This document shows positions 9,333 to 18,039 of a stretch of DNA of 64,000 nt, piece after piece. The stretch is from contig NZ_CP007035.1 in the NCBI RefSeq assembly GCF_000243115.2, forward strand, positions 3,596,001 to 3,660,000, written 5' to 3'. How positions within the stretch are numbered: position 1 is the first letter of the stretch; every line of letters begins with the position of its first letter. This DNA comes from Niabella soli DSM 19437. GTDB taxonomy: Bacteria; Bacteroidota; Bacteroidia; Chitinophagales; Chitinophagaceae. The notes under the pieces were generated by a model that had not been told where the DNA came from, ran no database searches, and saw only the letters and a list, made by a program, of their open reading frames with translations. The translations under genes and the position numbers were made by a program.

Positions 9333-9783
9333 GTTGCTCTATTTTAATATTAAAATTCTGAGATTTATAAGTATGAGCATTCGTTTAGTTACTGATGCAG
9401 CATCCCTTATAGCCTGCTAAAGGGTTCTGTCAATTATGGCACTCAACTAAAAGTATAAAAGAGGCAGTGAACTGCTTCGAATATCTGCGAAAACGTTTTA
9501 GCATAAAATGCTCCAACGTTGATCAAAAATTATCATCGCATAATTTGAAAGCGCACGGCCTCTTTCGCTCATAAAGCCGCGGTACGGGAACCTGTGCACC
9601 TCGACCCTAATATGCGGAACCAACAGCCTGTAATCCGATCCGGGATTTTTAATACGGGAAGATATGCGTTTTTATGCATTTTTATTATAACTTCCTGTCA
9701 TGAAACAGCAATAATATGCATAAAGTATTTCCATTATATATCACTTGTTGTTCCGGCATAATCAAAAAACAGCTATCGGTAGT
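9333..9783. promoter_or_regulatory. Divergent control region with a LacI-type palindrome
   Basis: A 451-base gap between divergent genes. It contains the perfect 10-bp palindrome AAAACGTTTT (9490-9499), which resembles the core of LacI-family operators, followed directly by a small hairpin AGCAT-AAA-ATGCT (9500-9512). No LacI regulator gene is in the window. The rest is AT-rich with no coding signal. The region should control both the oxidoreductases (minus) and the GH9 gene (plus). Confidence 0.5.
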
Positions 9784-12288
9784 ATGGTCTTTTTAAAATC
9801 CTTTTTTCTTTTTGTCTTGTTGTGCTGCGGCATTGCAATGAAGACACTTGCCGCCGGCGAATGGATCCGCATCAATCAATTAGGCTACACTCCCGGGGGG
9901 ATCAAGGTTGCCGTGTGGGGCTCAAAGAATAATACGGCGCCTAAAACTTTTCAGTTGGTGAATGCACAAAATAACTCGGTGGTCTTTTCGGGGCCTGCCG
10001 GAGTTCCTTTCGGCGTCTATGGGCCGTTCTCCCAAACCCTGCGTTTAAATTTCTCCCCGTTCAGCCGGCCCGGCTCCTATTACCTCGTTTGCGGAGATGC
10101 CCGGTCGCCGGTTTTCAGGATTGGAGACGACGTATATGCCGGGATAGCAGACTTTGGCCTCCGTTACTTAAGACAGCAGCGCAGCGGGTTCAATCCCTTT
10201 CTAAAAGACAGTTGCCATACGCACGATGGGTATACGATGTATGGCCCGATGCCGGATACCACCCGTATTAATGTTTGGGGTGGCTGGCATGATGCTACCG
10301 ATTACCTGCAATATGTAACTACTTCAGCAAACGCTACCTTTCACCTGCTGGCAGCTTACCGTGATTTTCCCGGAGTATTTCCCGATCATTACCAGGCAAA
10401 CGGCCTTGAGGGGAGTAATGGAACAGCAGACGTGCTGGATGAAGCGCAGTGGGGGCTCGATTGGCTGCTGAAAATGCATCCCCGTGCAGACTGGATGTTT
10501 AACCAGTTGGCGGATGACCGCGACCACCATGGCTTCCGGCTGCCGGATAAAGACTCAGTGGACTATGGCGTGGGCCCGGGAGCAGGAAGACCTGTTTACT
10601 TTGCTACGGGGAAACCACAGGGCCTGGGGCAATATAAAAACCGTACTACAGGTGTTGCTTCTACCGCAGGTAAGTTCAGCAGCGCTTTTGCATTAGCCGC
10701 AATCATTTACAGGAATAACCCCTCATTAGCCTCCCTGTTCAGACAACGGTCCCTCTCTGCCTATGCAATGGGCCTTGCCAAACCCGGCGCCTGCCAAACA
10801 GCACCCAACCGGGAGCCTTATTTTTATGAGGAAGATAATTGGGTAGATGATATGGAACTGGCGGCAGCAGAACTGTACCGGCTCACCGGCGAAAAACAAT
10901 ACGCTACCCAGTCGATCCGGTATAGCAAAGACGAAAAAGTAACACCCTGGATGGGGCAGGACACGGCCCGGCATTATCAATGGTATCCCTTTCACAATTT
11001 CGGGCATTATGAGTTAGCCGCGGAAACGGCGGCTTCGGAAAAAGCGGTCCTGACTGGATACTATAAGGAAGGCATTGAGCGGGTATGGAATAAAGCCAGG
11101 AAAAATGCTTTTTACCGGGGCGTTCCTTTTATCTGGTGCTCCAATAATCTCAACACCTCTTTTGCCATTCAGTGCCTGCTGTATAAAAAAATGAGCAGAG
11201 ATGGTCAGTTTGATGAGCTGGGCCAGGCTTGTTTCGACTGGTTGTTTGGCTGCAATCCCTGGGGCACCAGCATGGTATACGGGCTACCGGCGAATGGCGA
11301 TACACCTGCAGACCCTCATTCCTCTTTTTCAAAACTGAAACACTATCCCCTTGATGGGGCAATGGTGGATGGGCCTGTGTACGGCAGCATTTTTAAAAAC
11401 CTGAGGGGATTAAAATTGTCCCATGAAGATCCTTATGCGGCCTTCCAATCGGACTATGTCGTATACCATGATGATGATGGCGACTATAGCACGAATGAGC
11501 CCACTACCGACGGAACGGCCTCCCTGGTTTACCTGATGGCGGCAAAAGAATCGGAAGCGCAAGATTTTTTTGCTCCCACTTTTACCCTTTCCCACGGAGG
11601 AATTATAAGAGGCGACACCCATAAAAAAAATATTGCCCTGGTTTTTACCGGGGATGAATTTGGAGACGGCATTCTTTCGATCGCCCGCACCCTGCAGCAG
11701 GAAAAGATCCACGGCTCTTTTTTTCTTACCGGGAATTTTTACCGGAACCCGGCTTTTAAAACAGGCATACAGTTGCTGCAAAAGAACGGTAATTACCTGG
11801 GCTCGCACTCTGATAAACATCTTTTATATTGTGACTGGACCAACAGGGATAGCCTGTTAATTTCGCGTAAACAGTTTTTGAATGATTTAACGGCAGCGTA
11901 CCGGGAATTAAAAAAATGGAATATTACCCCGCAGCAGGCCTCTTATTTTTTACCTGCCTATGAATGGTATAATGATTCCATTGCCGCCTGGACAAAGGAC
12001 TTCGGTCTGCAGTTGGTGAATTTCACACCCGGCACGCGGAGTAATGCAGATTATACCTTTCCCAAAATGGGGGAAAAGTATGTGCCCGGCGATACGATCT
12101 ATCAAAGCATTCTTCGTTATGAAAAAAAGGATCCTTCCGGTTTAAACGGGTTTATACTGCTGGTACACATCGGCACCGACCCGGACCGCACCGATAAATT
12201 TTACAACCGGCTGCCGCAGTTGATTGATACCCTCCGGAAAAACGGGTATCATTTCCTGCGGGTTGATGAATTGTTAAACCAGAAGTAA
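9784..12288 (+). CDS. Secreted GH9 glycosidase fused to a polysaccharide deacetylase (CE4-like) domain
   Basis: The ATG at 9784 is preferred because it puts a hydrophobic signal peptide (MVFLKSFFLFVLLCCG) at the N-terminus; an in-frame ATG at 9745 would add 13 polar residues. Mature domains in order: an Ig-like CelD-N domain (about 20-105, WIRINQLGYTPGG), a GH9 catalytic domain (about 110-590), and a NodB/CE4-like domain (about 610-830). The GH9 part shows GGWHDATDYLQY with both Asp residues and DDDGDYSTNEPTTDGTA with the general-acid Glu. The deacetylase part keeps HSDKH (HSxxH metal site) and LLVHIG, but motif 1 reads TGDE instead of TFDD. The protein probably acts on a beta-glucan or acetylated glycan in the periplasm or outside the cell; the substrate is inference. 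Confidence 0.85.
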   Translation: MVFLKSFFLFVLLCCGIAMKTLAAGEWIRINQLGYTPGGIKVAVWGSKNNTAPKTFQLVNAQNNSVVFSGPAGVPFGVYGPFSQTLRLNFSPFSRPGSYYLVCGDARSPVFRIGDDVYAGIADFGLRYLRQQRSGFNPFLKDSCHTHDGYTMYGPMPDTTRINVWGGWHDATDYLQYVTTSANATFHLLAAYRDFPGVFPDHYQANGLEGSNGTADVLDEAQWGLDWLLKMHPRADWMFNQLADDRDHHGFRLPDKDSVDYGVGPGAGRPVYFATGKPQGLGQYKNRTTGVASTAGKFSSAFALAAIIYRNNPSLASLFRQRSLSAYAMGLAKPGACQTAPNREPYFYEEDNWVDDMELAAAELYRLTGEKQYATQSIRYSKDEKVTPWMGQDTARHYQWYPFHNFGHYELAAETAASEKAVLTGYYKEGIERVWNKARKNAFYRGVPFIWCSNNLNTSFAIQCLLYKKMSRDGQFDELGQACFDWLFGCNPWGTSMVYGLPANGDTPADPHSSFSKLKHYPLDGAMVDGPVYGSIFKNLRGLKLSHEDPYAAFQSDYVVYHDDDGDYSTNEPTTDGTASLVYLMAAKESEAQDFFAPTFTLSHGGIIRGDTHKKNIALVFTGDEFGDGILSIARTLQQEKIHGSFFLTGNFYRNPAFKTGIQLLQKNGNYLGSHSDKHLLYCDWTNRDSLLISRKQFLNDLTAAYRELKKWNITPQQASYFLPAYEWYNDSIAAWTKDFGLQLVNFTPGTRSNADYTFPKMGEKYVPGDTIYQSILRYEKKDPSGLNGFILLVHIGTDPDRTDKFYNRLPQLIDTLRKNGYHFLRVDELLNQK

Positions 12289-12317
12289 GGTGAGAGGTGA
12301 AAGGTGAGAAGTGAATA
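12287..12317. repeat. Short degenerate tandem repeat (GGTGAGAGGTGA type)
   Basis: Directly after the GH9 gene, GGTGA-type units of 7-8 bases are repeated about four times (GGTGAGAGGTGAAAGGTGAG). It is followed by a plain spacer to the next start codon. No hairpin or coding content is seen. Confidence 0.5.
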
Positions 12318-12367
12318 GTTGCGCACAAAAAACAGACGGGTAAAACGTCCTTCAAAAAAACAAACAG

Positions 12368-13135
12368 ATGAAAAAAATAGTCCTTCTTATAGCAACGGGT
12401 GTTTTAACAACTGCTGCTTGCAGCCAGGTAAAACTGCCGGCAGCTTATCTTAAAGACAGTTTCCCCGTTCTGATTGCCCATTGTAAAGCCGTTCTGGACA
12501 AGGCCTATATGGTACAAAAGCTGGTAGCGACAACCGACACTTTACCTGGATGGGAAGGATATCCGGTAAAACTGTATCAATATGAAACCGGCAAAGACCT
12601 GTACACAGGGCAGCCAAAAACCGGCATGGTGTACCTGCTGAATCCTTCTCCTCAAAAACTGGCAATGTGGATCGCCACCGCCTGCTGGACCGTCAAAGGA
12701 TCTGTCGATAGTAAATACACTGATTCTTTATTAAAATGGATCAACGGTCAGTCCAACGCGCAGTTCCCGGTAAAGGGAGTGGTGTATGAAGACCAGTATA
12801 CCCGGAACTTCCAGGAACCCTATGTTTTCAAGGATGGCGTCACGGTATACGTAAAGGACAGTACTATGTTTCCCAGGGATAAGACCTGCACACTGGCGCA
12901 ACTGGCCTTTTATCTGCGGATAACTAATGACGATTTAAAACCGCAAACGGGCCAATACGCCCGTATCGCAAGCACCCGCCGGGAAGATTATATTTCCAAC
13001 GGGGGAACAGCAGATGTGGGCGATGCCGCCAACCGGAAAATAAAATGGCTGAGCGTGGTGCGCGATTTGTATAAAAAAGCCTGGAACTCCGATGAAAACG
13101 AGCTCATTATCTTATGGGCGAAAGACCATCTATAA
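12368..13135 (+). CDS. Exported protein of unknown function
   Basis: A 255-residue protein that I do not recognise. It starts with a leader, MKKIVLLIATGVLTTAACS, whose TAAC segment could be a lipoprotein box. The mature part has a Tyr/Lys-rich middle, a segment VVYEDQYTRNFQEPYVFKDGVTVYVKD that looks like paired beta strands, and a C-terminal helix with several Trp. Its position 79 bases after the GH9/deacetylase gene on the same strand suggests a link to that enzyme. Its end overlaps the DeoR gene end by 6 bases in convergent orientation. Confidence 0.65.
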   Translation: MKKIVLLIATGVLTTAACSQVKLPAAYLKDSFPVLIAHCKAVLDKAYMVQKLVATTDTLPGWEGYPVKLYQYETGKDLYTGQPKTGMVYLLNPSPQKLAMWIATACWTVKGSVDSKYTDSLLKWINGQSNAQFPVKGVVYEDQYTRNFQEPYVFKDGVTVYVKDSTMFPRDKTCTLAQLAFYLRITNDDLKPQTGQYARIASTRREDYISNGGTADVGDAANRKIKWLSVVRDLYKKAWNSDENELIILWAKDHL

Positions 13136-13903
13136 GATCGTCATATTCTTTTTATAGGCTACTAATTTTTTATCGGAAGGTTTCAGTTCTGTTATCAGGT
13201 AATCGATCTGCTGCGGGCTGCATATTTTCATATTGAACGCGGAGTTTAGTTTTTCTGAAATGGTGATCACCGCCAGTTTATGGCAACACGCGATCATTGC
13301 TTTTTTTACCTGCGCTACATTCCATTCCCTTTCGGTAAGACCCGTTCTGGCATTCAAAGCATTTACGCCAAAAATGCACAGGTCTGCTTTTATCTGGCTT
13401 AGTTCATAAACGGGTTTTTCCCCCAGGGTTATCTGGGAAGACATATCCATCTGGCCGCCAATTAAGATCACCTTCAGTAAAGGATACCTTGCCAGATGCA
13501 GCGCCATCAAAGGGCTTACGGTAAAAAAAGTGGCTTCCAGTTTTTCCGGCAGCATGCGTACCAGCTCCAGCATGGTAGTGCCTGCTTCTATCAAAACCGT
13601 CATGCCCGGTTTTATTAATTCAATCGTTTTCTTTGCAATGCTCTTTTTCTCCTCCTGTGCATATACCTTGGTTTGCTGTACGGGATAATGATAGGATTTG
13701 GAAAGGGCGCCGCCATGTACTTTTATAATATCTCCTGCATCTGCAAGCTCTGCAAGATCCCTGCGGATGGTATCTTCGGAAACAGTCAATTCTTCGCTGA
13801 GCGAGGAGGACAGTACTTTATTATGCAGGTTGATCTGTCTTAAAATATAAGCCTGGCGTTCATTTTTAAACATACCACCGCTGGGTTGCTCCCTGTTTGT
13901 CAT
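13130..13903 (-). CDS. DeoR/GlpR-family transcriptional regulator
   Basis: A 257-residue repressor-type protein. The N-terminal DeoR winged helix-turn-helix (about residues 12-66) contains LSEELTVSEDTIRRDLAELADAG. The C-terminal sugar-phosphate sensing domain (about 85-240) contains VLIEAGTTMLELVRML and DLCIFGVNAL, the isomerase-like fold of DeoRC. The usual effector of the family is a phosphorylated sugar. It is transcribed divergently from the ROK-MFS-SIS operon, with repeated T-rich motifs in between that match the kind of operator this family uses, so it probably controls that operon and itself. Confidence 0.9.
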   Translation of the reverse strand: MTNREQPSGGMFKNERQAYILRQINLHNKVLSSSLSEELTVSEDTIRRDLAELADAGDIIKVHGGALSKSYHYPVQQTKVYAQEEKKSIAKKTIELIKPGMTVLIEAGTTMLELVRMLPEKLEATFFTVSPLMALHLARYPLLKVILIGGQMDMSSQITLGEKPVYELSQIKADLCIFGVNALNARTGLTEREWNVAQVKKAMIACCHKLAVITISEKLNSAFNMKICSPQQIDYLITELKPSDKKLVAYKKNMTIL

Positions 13904-13983
13904 TTAAAAAGCTTTTATTTCGATTGTTTGCTGCCAAAGCTAATTAATTCCCGCCATCAGTAAATACACCGTAAGCCCCAAAA

Positions 13984-14014
13984 TTTTCGTTTCTTTTTGT
14001 TTGCGTTTTTGTGC
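13984..14014. promoter_or_regulatory. Putative DeoR-family operator (direct repeats)
   Basis: Three near-repeats lie in tandem: TTTTCGTTT (13984-13992), TTTTTGTTT (13994-14002) and TTTTTGTGC (14006-14014), at steps of 10 and 12 bases, about one helical turn. DeoR-family sugar repressors such as AgaR and GlpR are known to bind TTTCGTTT-like direct repeats. A related TTTCGATTGTTTGC lies at about 13918-13931, next to the deoR start. The match is by eye. Confidence 0.55.
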
Positions 14015-14076
14015 GAAATTTATATATTAGACAAATAAAATCGGCTTAAAACAGCATATCATAAAAAAACTCCTTT

Positions 14077-15045
14077 ATGGCAGTAATCGGACTGGATTTA
14101 GGCGGCACCAAATTAGCGGTTGCCTTGTTTGCTGAAGACGGCACCCTTCTTTATCAAGAGCGCGTGCCTTTAACACAATTACAGGGAGCGGCGGTTGGGT
14201 CACTGATCATTGACCAGATCGCCGCTATAAAAAGTAAATTCCCGGGGGAAGTCATTTCAGGCGCTGGCATTTGCATACCGGGTATTTATTATGCAAAAAC
14301 GGGAACCGTATGGTGTCCGAATATCAAGGGTTGGGAGCAGTACCCGCTTGGGGAGCAGCTTTCGGCGGCCTGCGGTTCGCTGCCGGTGGTTATTGATAGT
14401 GACCGTGCCTGTTATATTTTAGGAGAGGCCTGGAAGGGAGCAGCACAAAAATGTACCAATGCTATTTATTTATCAGTAGGCACCGGTATCGGCGCCGGTA
14501 TTCTATCCGGTGGTGCCCTTATAAGAGGGCAGCATGATATTGCCGGAGCCATTGGTTGGATGGCATTAGCCCCGCCGTTCCGCGCTCCTTTTAAGCAATA
14601 TGGATGTTTTGAATATTCCGCCTCGGGGGAAGGCATTATCCGGTATGCCCGGGAGCTTTTAACAACAGGAGCGTATACCGGGTCGTTAAAACATATAGAT
14701 ACAGACGGTTTAACAACGCGGCACATTTTTGAGGCTTTTGAACAGGGTGATGCGCTGGCAGCAGACGTGATCCGTCACTGTATTCAGTTCTGGGGAATGG
14801 CAACGGCCAACCTGGTAAGTCTTTTTGACCCCGAACGGATCATTTTCGGCGGCGGCGTTTTCGGACCGGCGCAAAAGCTGATCCCTGAGATCCGGGAGGA
14901 GGCCGCAAAATGGGCGCAGCCGGTGAGCCTGCCGTCCGTTGCATTTGTACCGGGTACATTGGGGCAGGATGCAGGGTTATACGGCGCCGCATCCCTGGTA
15001 TTACAAAAGAAGTCAGAGACGCTAAAACAAATCCATGATCAATAA
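14077..15045 (+). CDS. ROK-family protein lacking the usual sugar/zinc signature
   Basis: A 322-residue ROK kinase-like protein without the N-terminal helix-turn-helix of ROK repressors. The phosphate-binding motif GLDLGGTK (residues 5-12) and the catalytic Asp109 (before the LGE at 115-117) are kept, as is SVGTGIGAGI. The sugar-binding ExGH motif reads AIGW (residues 158-161). The zinc motif CxCGxxGC keeps only its last cysteine (Cys177), with Ala170 and Phe172 at the other two positions. It may be an atypical sugar kinase or a non-kinase. It overlaps the following MFS gene by 11 bases, so it belongs to the DeoR-controlled operon. Confidence 0.85.
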   Translation: MAVIGLDLGGTKLAVALFAEDGTLLYQERVPLTQLQGAAVGSLIIDQIAAIKSKFPGEVISGAGICIPGIYYAKTGTVWCPNIKGWEQYPLGEQLSAACGSLPVVIDSDRACYILGEAWKGAAQKCTNAIYLSVGTGIGAGILSGGALIRGQHDIAGAIGWMALAPPFRAPFKQYGCFEYSASGEGIIRYARELLTTGAYTGSLKHIDTDGLTTRHIFEAFEQGDALAADVIRHCIQFWGMATANLVSLFDPERIIFGGGVFGPAQKLIPEIREEAAKWAQPVSLPSVAFVPGTLGQDAGLYGAASLVLQKKSETLKQIHDQ

Positions 15046-16183
15046 AAAGCTTCTTTTCAGTGCTGCCTGTGCCGGTATGCTTTTCTTTGGCGTTTGCCTG
15101 ATAACACTTGGTGCCGTTGTGCCGGATCTAAAGGATACTTATGGGATCAGCGACCTGGAGGCCGGTACGCTGTTTTCCATTTTACCCTTCGGCGTGCTGA
15201 CCGGCTCGTTCATTTTTGGTCCGGTTTGTGACCGGTTCGGTTATAAATTCTTATTAAGTATTTCCTGCGTTTGCATGGCCATCGGGCTGGAGGGGATTGC
15301 ATTCGCCCCCACAGTACTGGTATTAAACAGTTGCGTGTTCCTCTTCGGCGCAGGCGGCGGGGCGATCAATGGCGCCACCAACGCCCTGGTAGCAGACATC
15401 AGCCATACCAATAAAGGCGCCAATCTCAGCCTGCTGGGCGTTTTCTTTGGTATCGGGGCGCTGGGTATGCCTTTTATCCTGGGGCTTTTACAACACCATT
15501 TCCGGTACACGGTTATTTGTGCCGCTACCGGGATTGCCTGTGTTGTATTAGGGGCGCTCTATGCGATCCTTTCTTTTCCTGAGTCAAAGCAACAGGAAAA
15601 GAAGACCGGTATAAAAAACAAATACCTCTTAAAAGAATCTTTTTTATGGCTGATAGCTTTCTTCCTGTTTTTCCAAAGCAGTTTTGAAGCTATCATCAAT
15701 AACTGGACCACCACGTATCTCTCCTCACGGATCCAACTGGAGAAAGAAACGGCTCTTTTTGGATTATCGCTTTTTGTAACAGGTATGGCCGTAATGCGCC
15801 TGCTGCTGGGCAGCATTTTCAGAACGGCAAAGAAAGTACGCCTGTTCCCCTTGCTGTTTGGGCTTATCGCTTTAGGCATCCTATGCTTTACTGCCGGTAA
15901 TAATTTTCCATCAGTTGCAACCGGATTAGTCCTTATGGGCGCCGGTCTGGCCGGCGGTTTCCCGTTTATGCTGGGTTATCTGGGAAGCCGTTACCCGTCC
16001 GCCTCCGGTACCGTATTCAGTATTGCATTAACCGTTGCGCTTACGGGTAATATTCTTATTAATTACAGCACCGGCATTATAGTACAGTATTATGGTGTAC
16101 GCCATGTGGCGACAATAGCCGGCACAGAGCTCGTTTTTATGATCCTTCTTTATCTTTTTATAATAAAAAAACTAAAACCTTAA
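15035..16183 (+). CDS. MFS transporter (sugar-type)
   Basis: A 382-residue, 12-segment major facilitator protein. The loop 2-3 signature is visible as GPVCDRFGYKFLL, and segment 4-5 is glycine-rich (FGAGGGAINGATNALVADI). The first nine residues are polar and start inside the preceding ROK gene, an arrangement typical of translational coupling. Its neighbours (ROK kinase and SIS isomerase) suggest that it imports a sugar or amino sugar for them. Confidence 0.85.
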   Translation: MINKKLLFSAACAGMLFFGVCLITLGAVVPDLKDTYGISDLEAGTLFSILPFGVLTGSFIFGPVCDRFGYKFLLSISCVCMAIGLEGIAFAPTVLVLNSCVFLFGAGGGAINGATNALVADISHTNKGANLSLLGVFFGIGALGMPFILGLLQHHFRYTVICAATGIACVVLGALYAILSFPESKQQEKKTGIKNKYLLKESFLWLIAFFLFFQSSFEAIINNWTTTYLSSRIQLEKETALFGLSLFVTGMAVMRLLLGSIFRTAKKVRLFPLLFGLIALGILCFTAGNNFPSVATGLVLMGAGLAGGFPFMLGYLGSRYPSASGTVFSIALTVALTGNILINYSTGIIVQYYGVRHVATIAGTELVFMILLYLFIIKKLKP

Positions 16184-16186
16184 ATT

Positions 16187-16948
16187 ATGTTAGCAACACA
16201 ATGGTTGAATAACGTACGGTCGATTATGACATCAATTGAAGAAACCCAAATGGAAAACATAAGAAAAGCAGCCGCCGTAATGGCCGACTCTATAGGTTCT
16301 GGCAGATGGGTGCATACGTTTGGCTGCGGACATGCCACCCTGCCCATTGAAGAAATGTATCCGCGCATTGGCGGTTTCGTTGGTTTCCACCCCATGGTGG
16401 AGCTACCCCTAACCTTCTTTACCAATATCACAGGTCAGATGGGTGTACATCAGTTTATCTTTTTAGAACGCGTGGAAGGATATGGAGTAGAAATTATGAA
16501 AGGCTATAATTTTGACCAGCGCGATACCATGTGGCTGTTTTCCCACTCGGGTATTAATAATGTAAACATTGATATTGCACTGGAGTCAAAAAAACGCGGG
16601 ATGAAGGTAGTGGTATTCGGTTCCGCAGCAGAAGCAAAAGGAAAACAAACCCGGCATTCCAGCAAAAAAACAATTTTTGAAATTGCCGATATTGTAGTGG
16701 ACACCTGCGCACCAATTGAAGACGCTTCTGTACCTGTAAAAAATCACATCGACAAAATAGGGCCCGTATCCACCATGGCCTTTGTAACCTGTGTGTGGAT
16801 GACCGTTACTACTGTTGCTGAAATACTTGCCGACAGGGGCGTACCCCTATTCATCCACCCTTCGCATAATGCCCCCGGCGCCGGAGACTCCAAGGTACGG
16901 CTGGATGCGGCTTTGGACGAGTATAAGAGAAGGATCAACGGGGTTTAA
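16187..16948 (+). CDS. SIS-domain sugar isomerase-like protein (UPF0309-like)
   Basis: A 253-residue protein with a single SIS phosphosugar-binding fold. The N-terminal helix bundle (MLATQWLNNVRSIMTSIEETQMENI) precedes VHTFGCGHATLP, which has the glycine/Ser-Thr loop position of SIS domains. LFSHSGINNVNIDIALESKKRG is the second half, and KTIFEIADIVVDTCAPIEDA the third. It resembles UPF0309 proteins, often annotated as sugar isomerases and found near ROK kinases. It is not a MurQ etherase or GlmS by length. It ends the ROK-MFS-SIS operon. Confidence 0.8.
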   Translation: MLATQWLNNVRSIMTSIEETQMENIRKAAAVMADSIGSGRWVHTFGCGHATLPIEEMYPRIGGFVGFHPMVELPLTFFTNITGQMGVHQFIFLERVEGYGVEIMKGYNFDQRDTMWLFSHSGINNVNIDIALESKKRGMKVVVFGSAAEAKGKQTRHSSKKTIFEIADIVVDTCAPIEDASVPVKNHIDKIGPVSTMAFVTCVWMTVTTVAEILADRGVPLFIHPSHNAPGAGDSKVRLDAALDEYKRRINGV

Positions 16949-16959
16949 GCTATTTGGGC

Positions 16960-18039
16960 TCATACTCCTGATTGATTCCAGGCAGTGCGCAAAAAACGGA
17001 TCCAGTTACCGTGCATTATTTTTTTGATATCCACTTCACTATAACCGCGTTTCTTAAAAAGAGCCGGTAGTTTTTGCAGGTCAGCGATCGTTTCCAGGTC
17101 ATAAGGACATTGCTCCCTCCCGAAAGCGCCGTCCAGGTCGGAGCCGATGCCGATGTGGTCCGCGTTACCAGCGATCTGGCAGATATGATCTAAATGATCG
17201 ATCATTACTTCCAGGTTGCAATGCATTTGCCGGGGGGTTGATGTGCCCCTGATCCAGCCCGGAACCATCATCCAGGCATCCAGCGCGCCCCCGATTACAG
17301 CGCCCCGGTTAATTAATTCTTTCAATTGCTCATCGCTATACTGGCGGTTATGGTTTACCAGCGCCCGCACGTTATTATGACTGGCCCATACGGGGCCGTT
17401 AAAATGATCCAGCGCTTCCCAGAAACTATCGTCACATAAATGAGTAGCATCCAGAATAATATTCAGGCGTTCCATTTCTTTCAAAAGAGCATGGCCTTTT
17501 TCGCCCATAAAACCCGTGGCGTCGGTGCCCTGTGCATAAATACCCGTACCGTAATGTGCGGGACCAATGGCACGTAGCCCATTCTGGTAAGCTTTTTCAA
17601 GATGTTTTAAAGAAACAATAGAATCGGCGCCTTCGAGGCTTAAAATATACCCGATCGGTTTTTTTATGTCGTCGTTATTTTTCCAGAGGTCCAGGTGTTG
17701 CTCCAATGCGGGCAGGTTTGTTATCTGAACCATCTCGCCTTCTTCTTCCATCGTTTTATACCAGGCCAACTGCCCCTGTGTTTGGGCCCAGGCCTGTTGT
17801 TGCGAATGCCATCCCGGCAAGGGATTACCCGGCGCCACATAGCGCGCGATCTGTGTAGCTACTACCAGGCCGATGTTGCCCCGGCGTAATTCCGGGAGCG
17901 AAACGGTTGCCTTTGCCCGGTCCGGTTTGTCATGGAGCCCCTGCTCGCGTTTATTGAGCTCCGCAACGGGTTGCCGCAGATCGCGGTTCCATTCAAGGGC
18001 ATTCATGCTCAGGTCCAGGTGTGCATCGATGGTAAACAT
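16960..18039 (-). CDS. Membrane-dipeptidase family (M19) dipeptidase
   Basis: A 359-residue zinc dipeptidase. It shows the M19 metal ligands in order: DAHLD near the N-terminus, the bridging Glu in LSLEGADS, His in DATHLCDD, His in VWASHNNVR and the distal GIGSDLDG. The start at 18039 is preferred because it gives the conserved TIDAHLD at once and forms a TAATG stop-start overlap with the upstream gene. M19 enzymes cleave dipeptides and many accept a D-residue at the C-terminal position. Together with the D-amino-acid enzyme, RidA and GntP genes upstream, it suggests release of D-amino acids from dipeptides. There is no signal peptide. Confidence 0.9.
   Translation of the reverse strand: MFTIDAHLDLSMNALEWNRDLRQPVAELNKREQGLHDKPDRAKATVSLPELRRGNIGLVVATQIARYVAPGNPLPGWHSQQQAWAQTQGQLAWYKTMEEEGEMVQITNLPALEQHLDLWKNNDDIKKPIGYILSLEGADSIVSLKHLEKAYQNGLRAIGPAHYGTGIYAQGTDATGFMGEKGHALLKEMERLNIILDATHLCDDSFWEALDHFNGPVWASHNNVRALVNHNRQYSDEQLKELINRGAVIGGALDAWMMVPGWIRGTSTPRQMHCNLEVMIDHLDHICQIAGNADHIGIGSDLDGAFGREQCPYDLETIADLQKLPALFKKRGYSEVDIKKIMHGNWIRFLRTAWNQSGV

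Noticed and set aside
9745-9783. Upstream start of the GH9 gene
   Set aside because: It would add a polar 13-residue stretch before the signal peptide.
12287-12317. CRISPR-like repeat
   Set aside because: Units are 7-8 bases without spacers; it is a simple degenerate tandem repeat.
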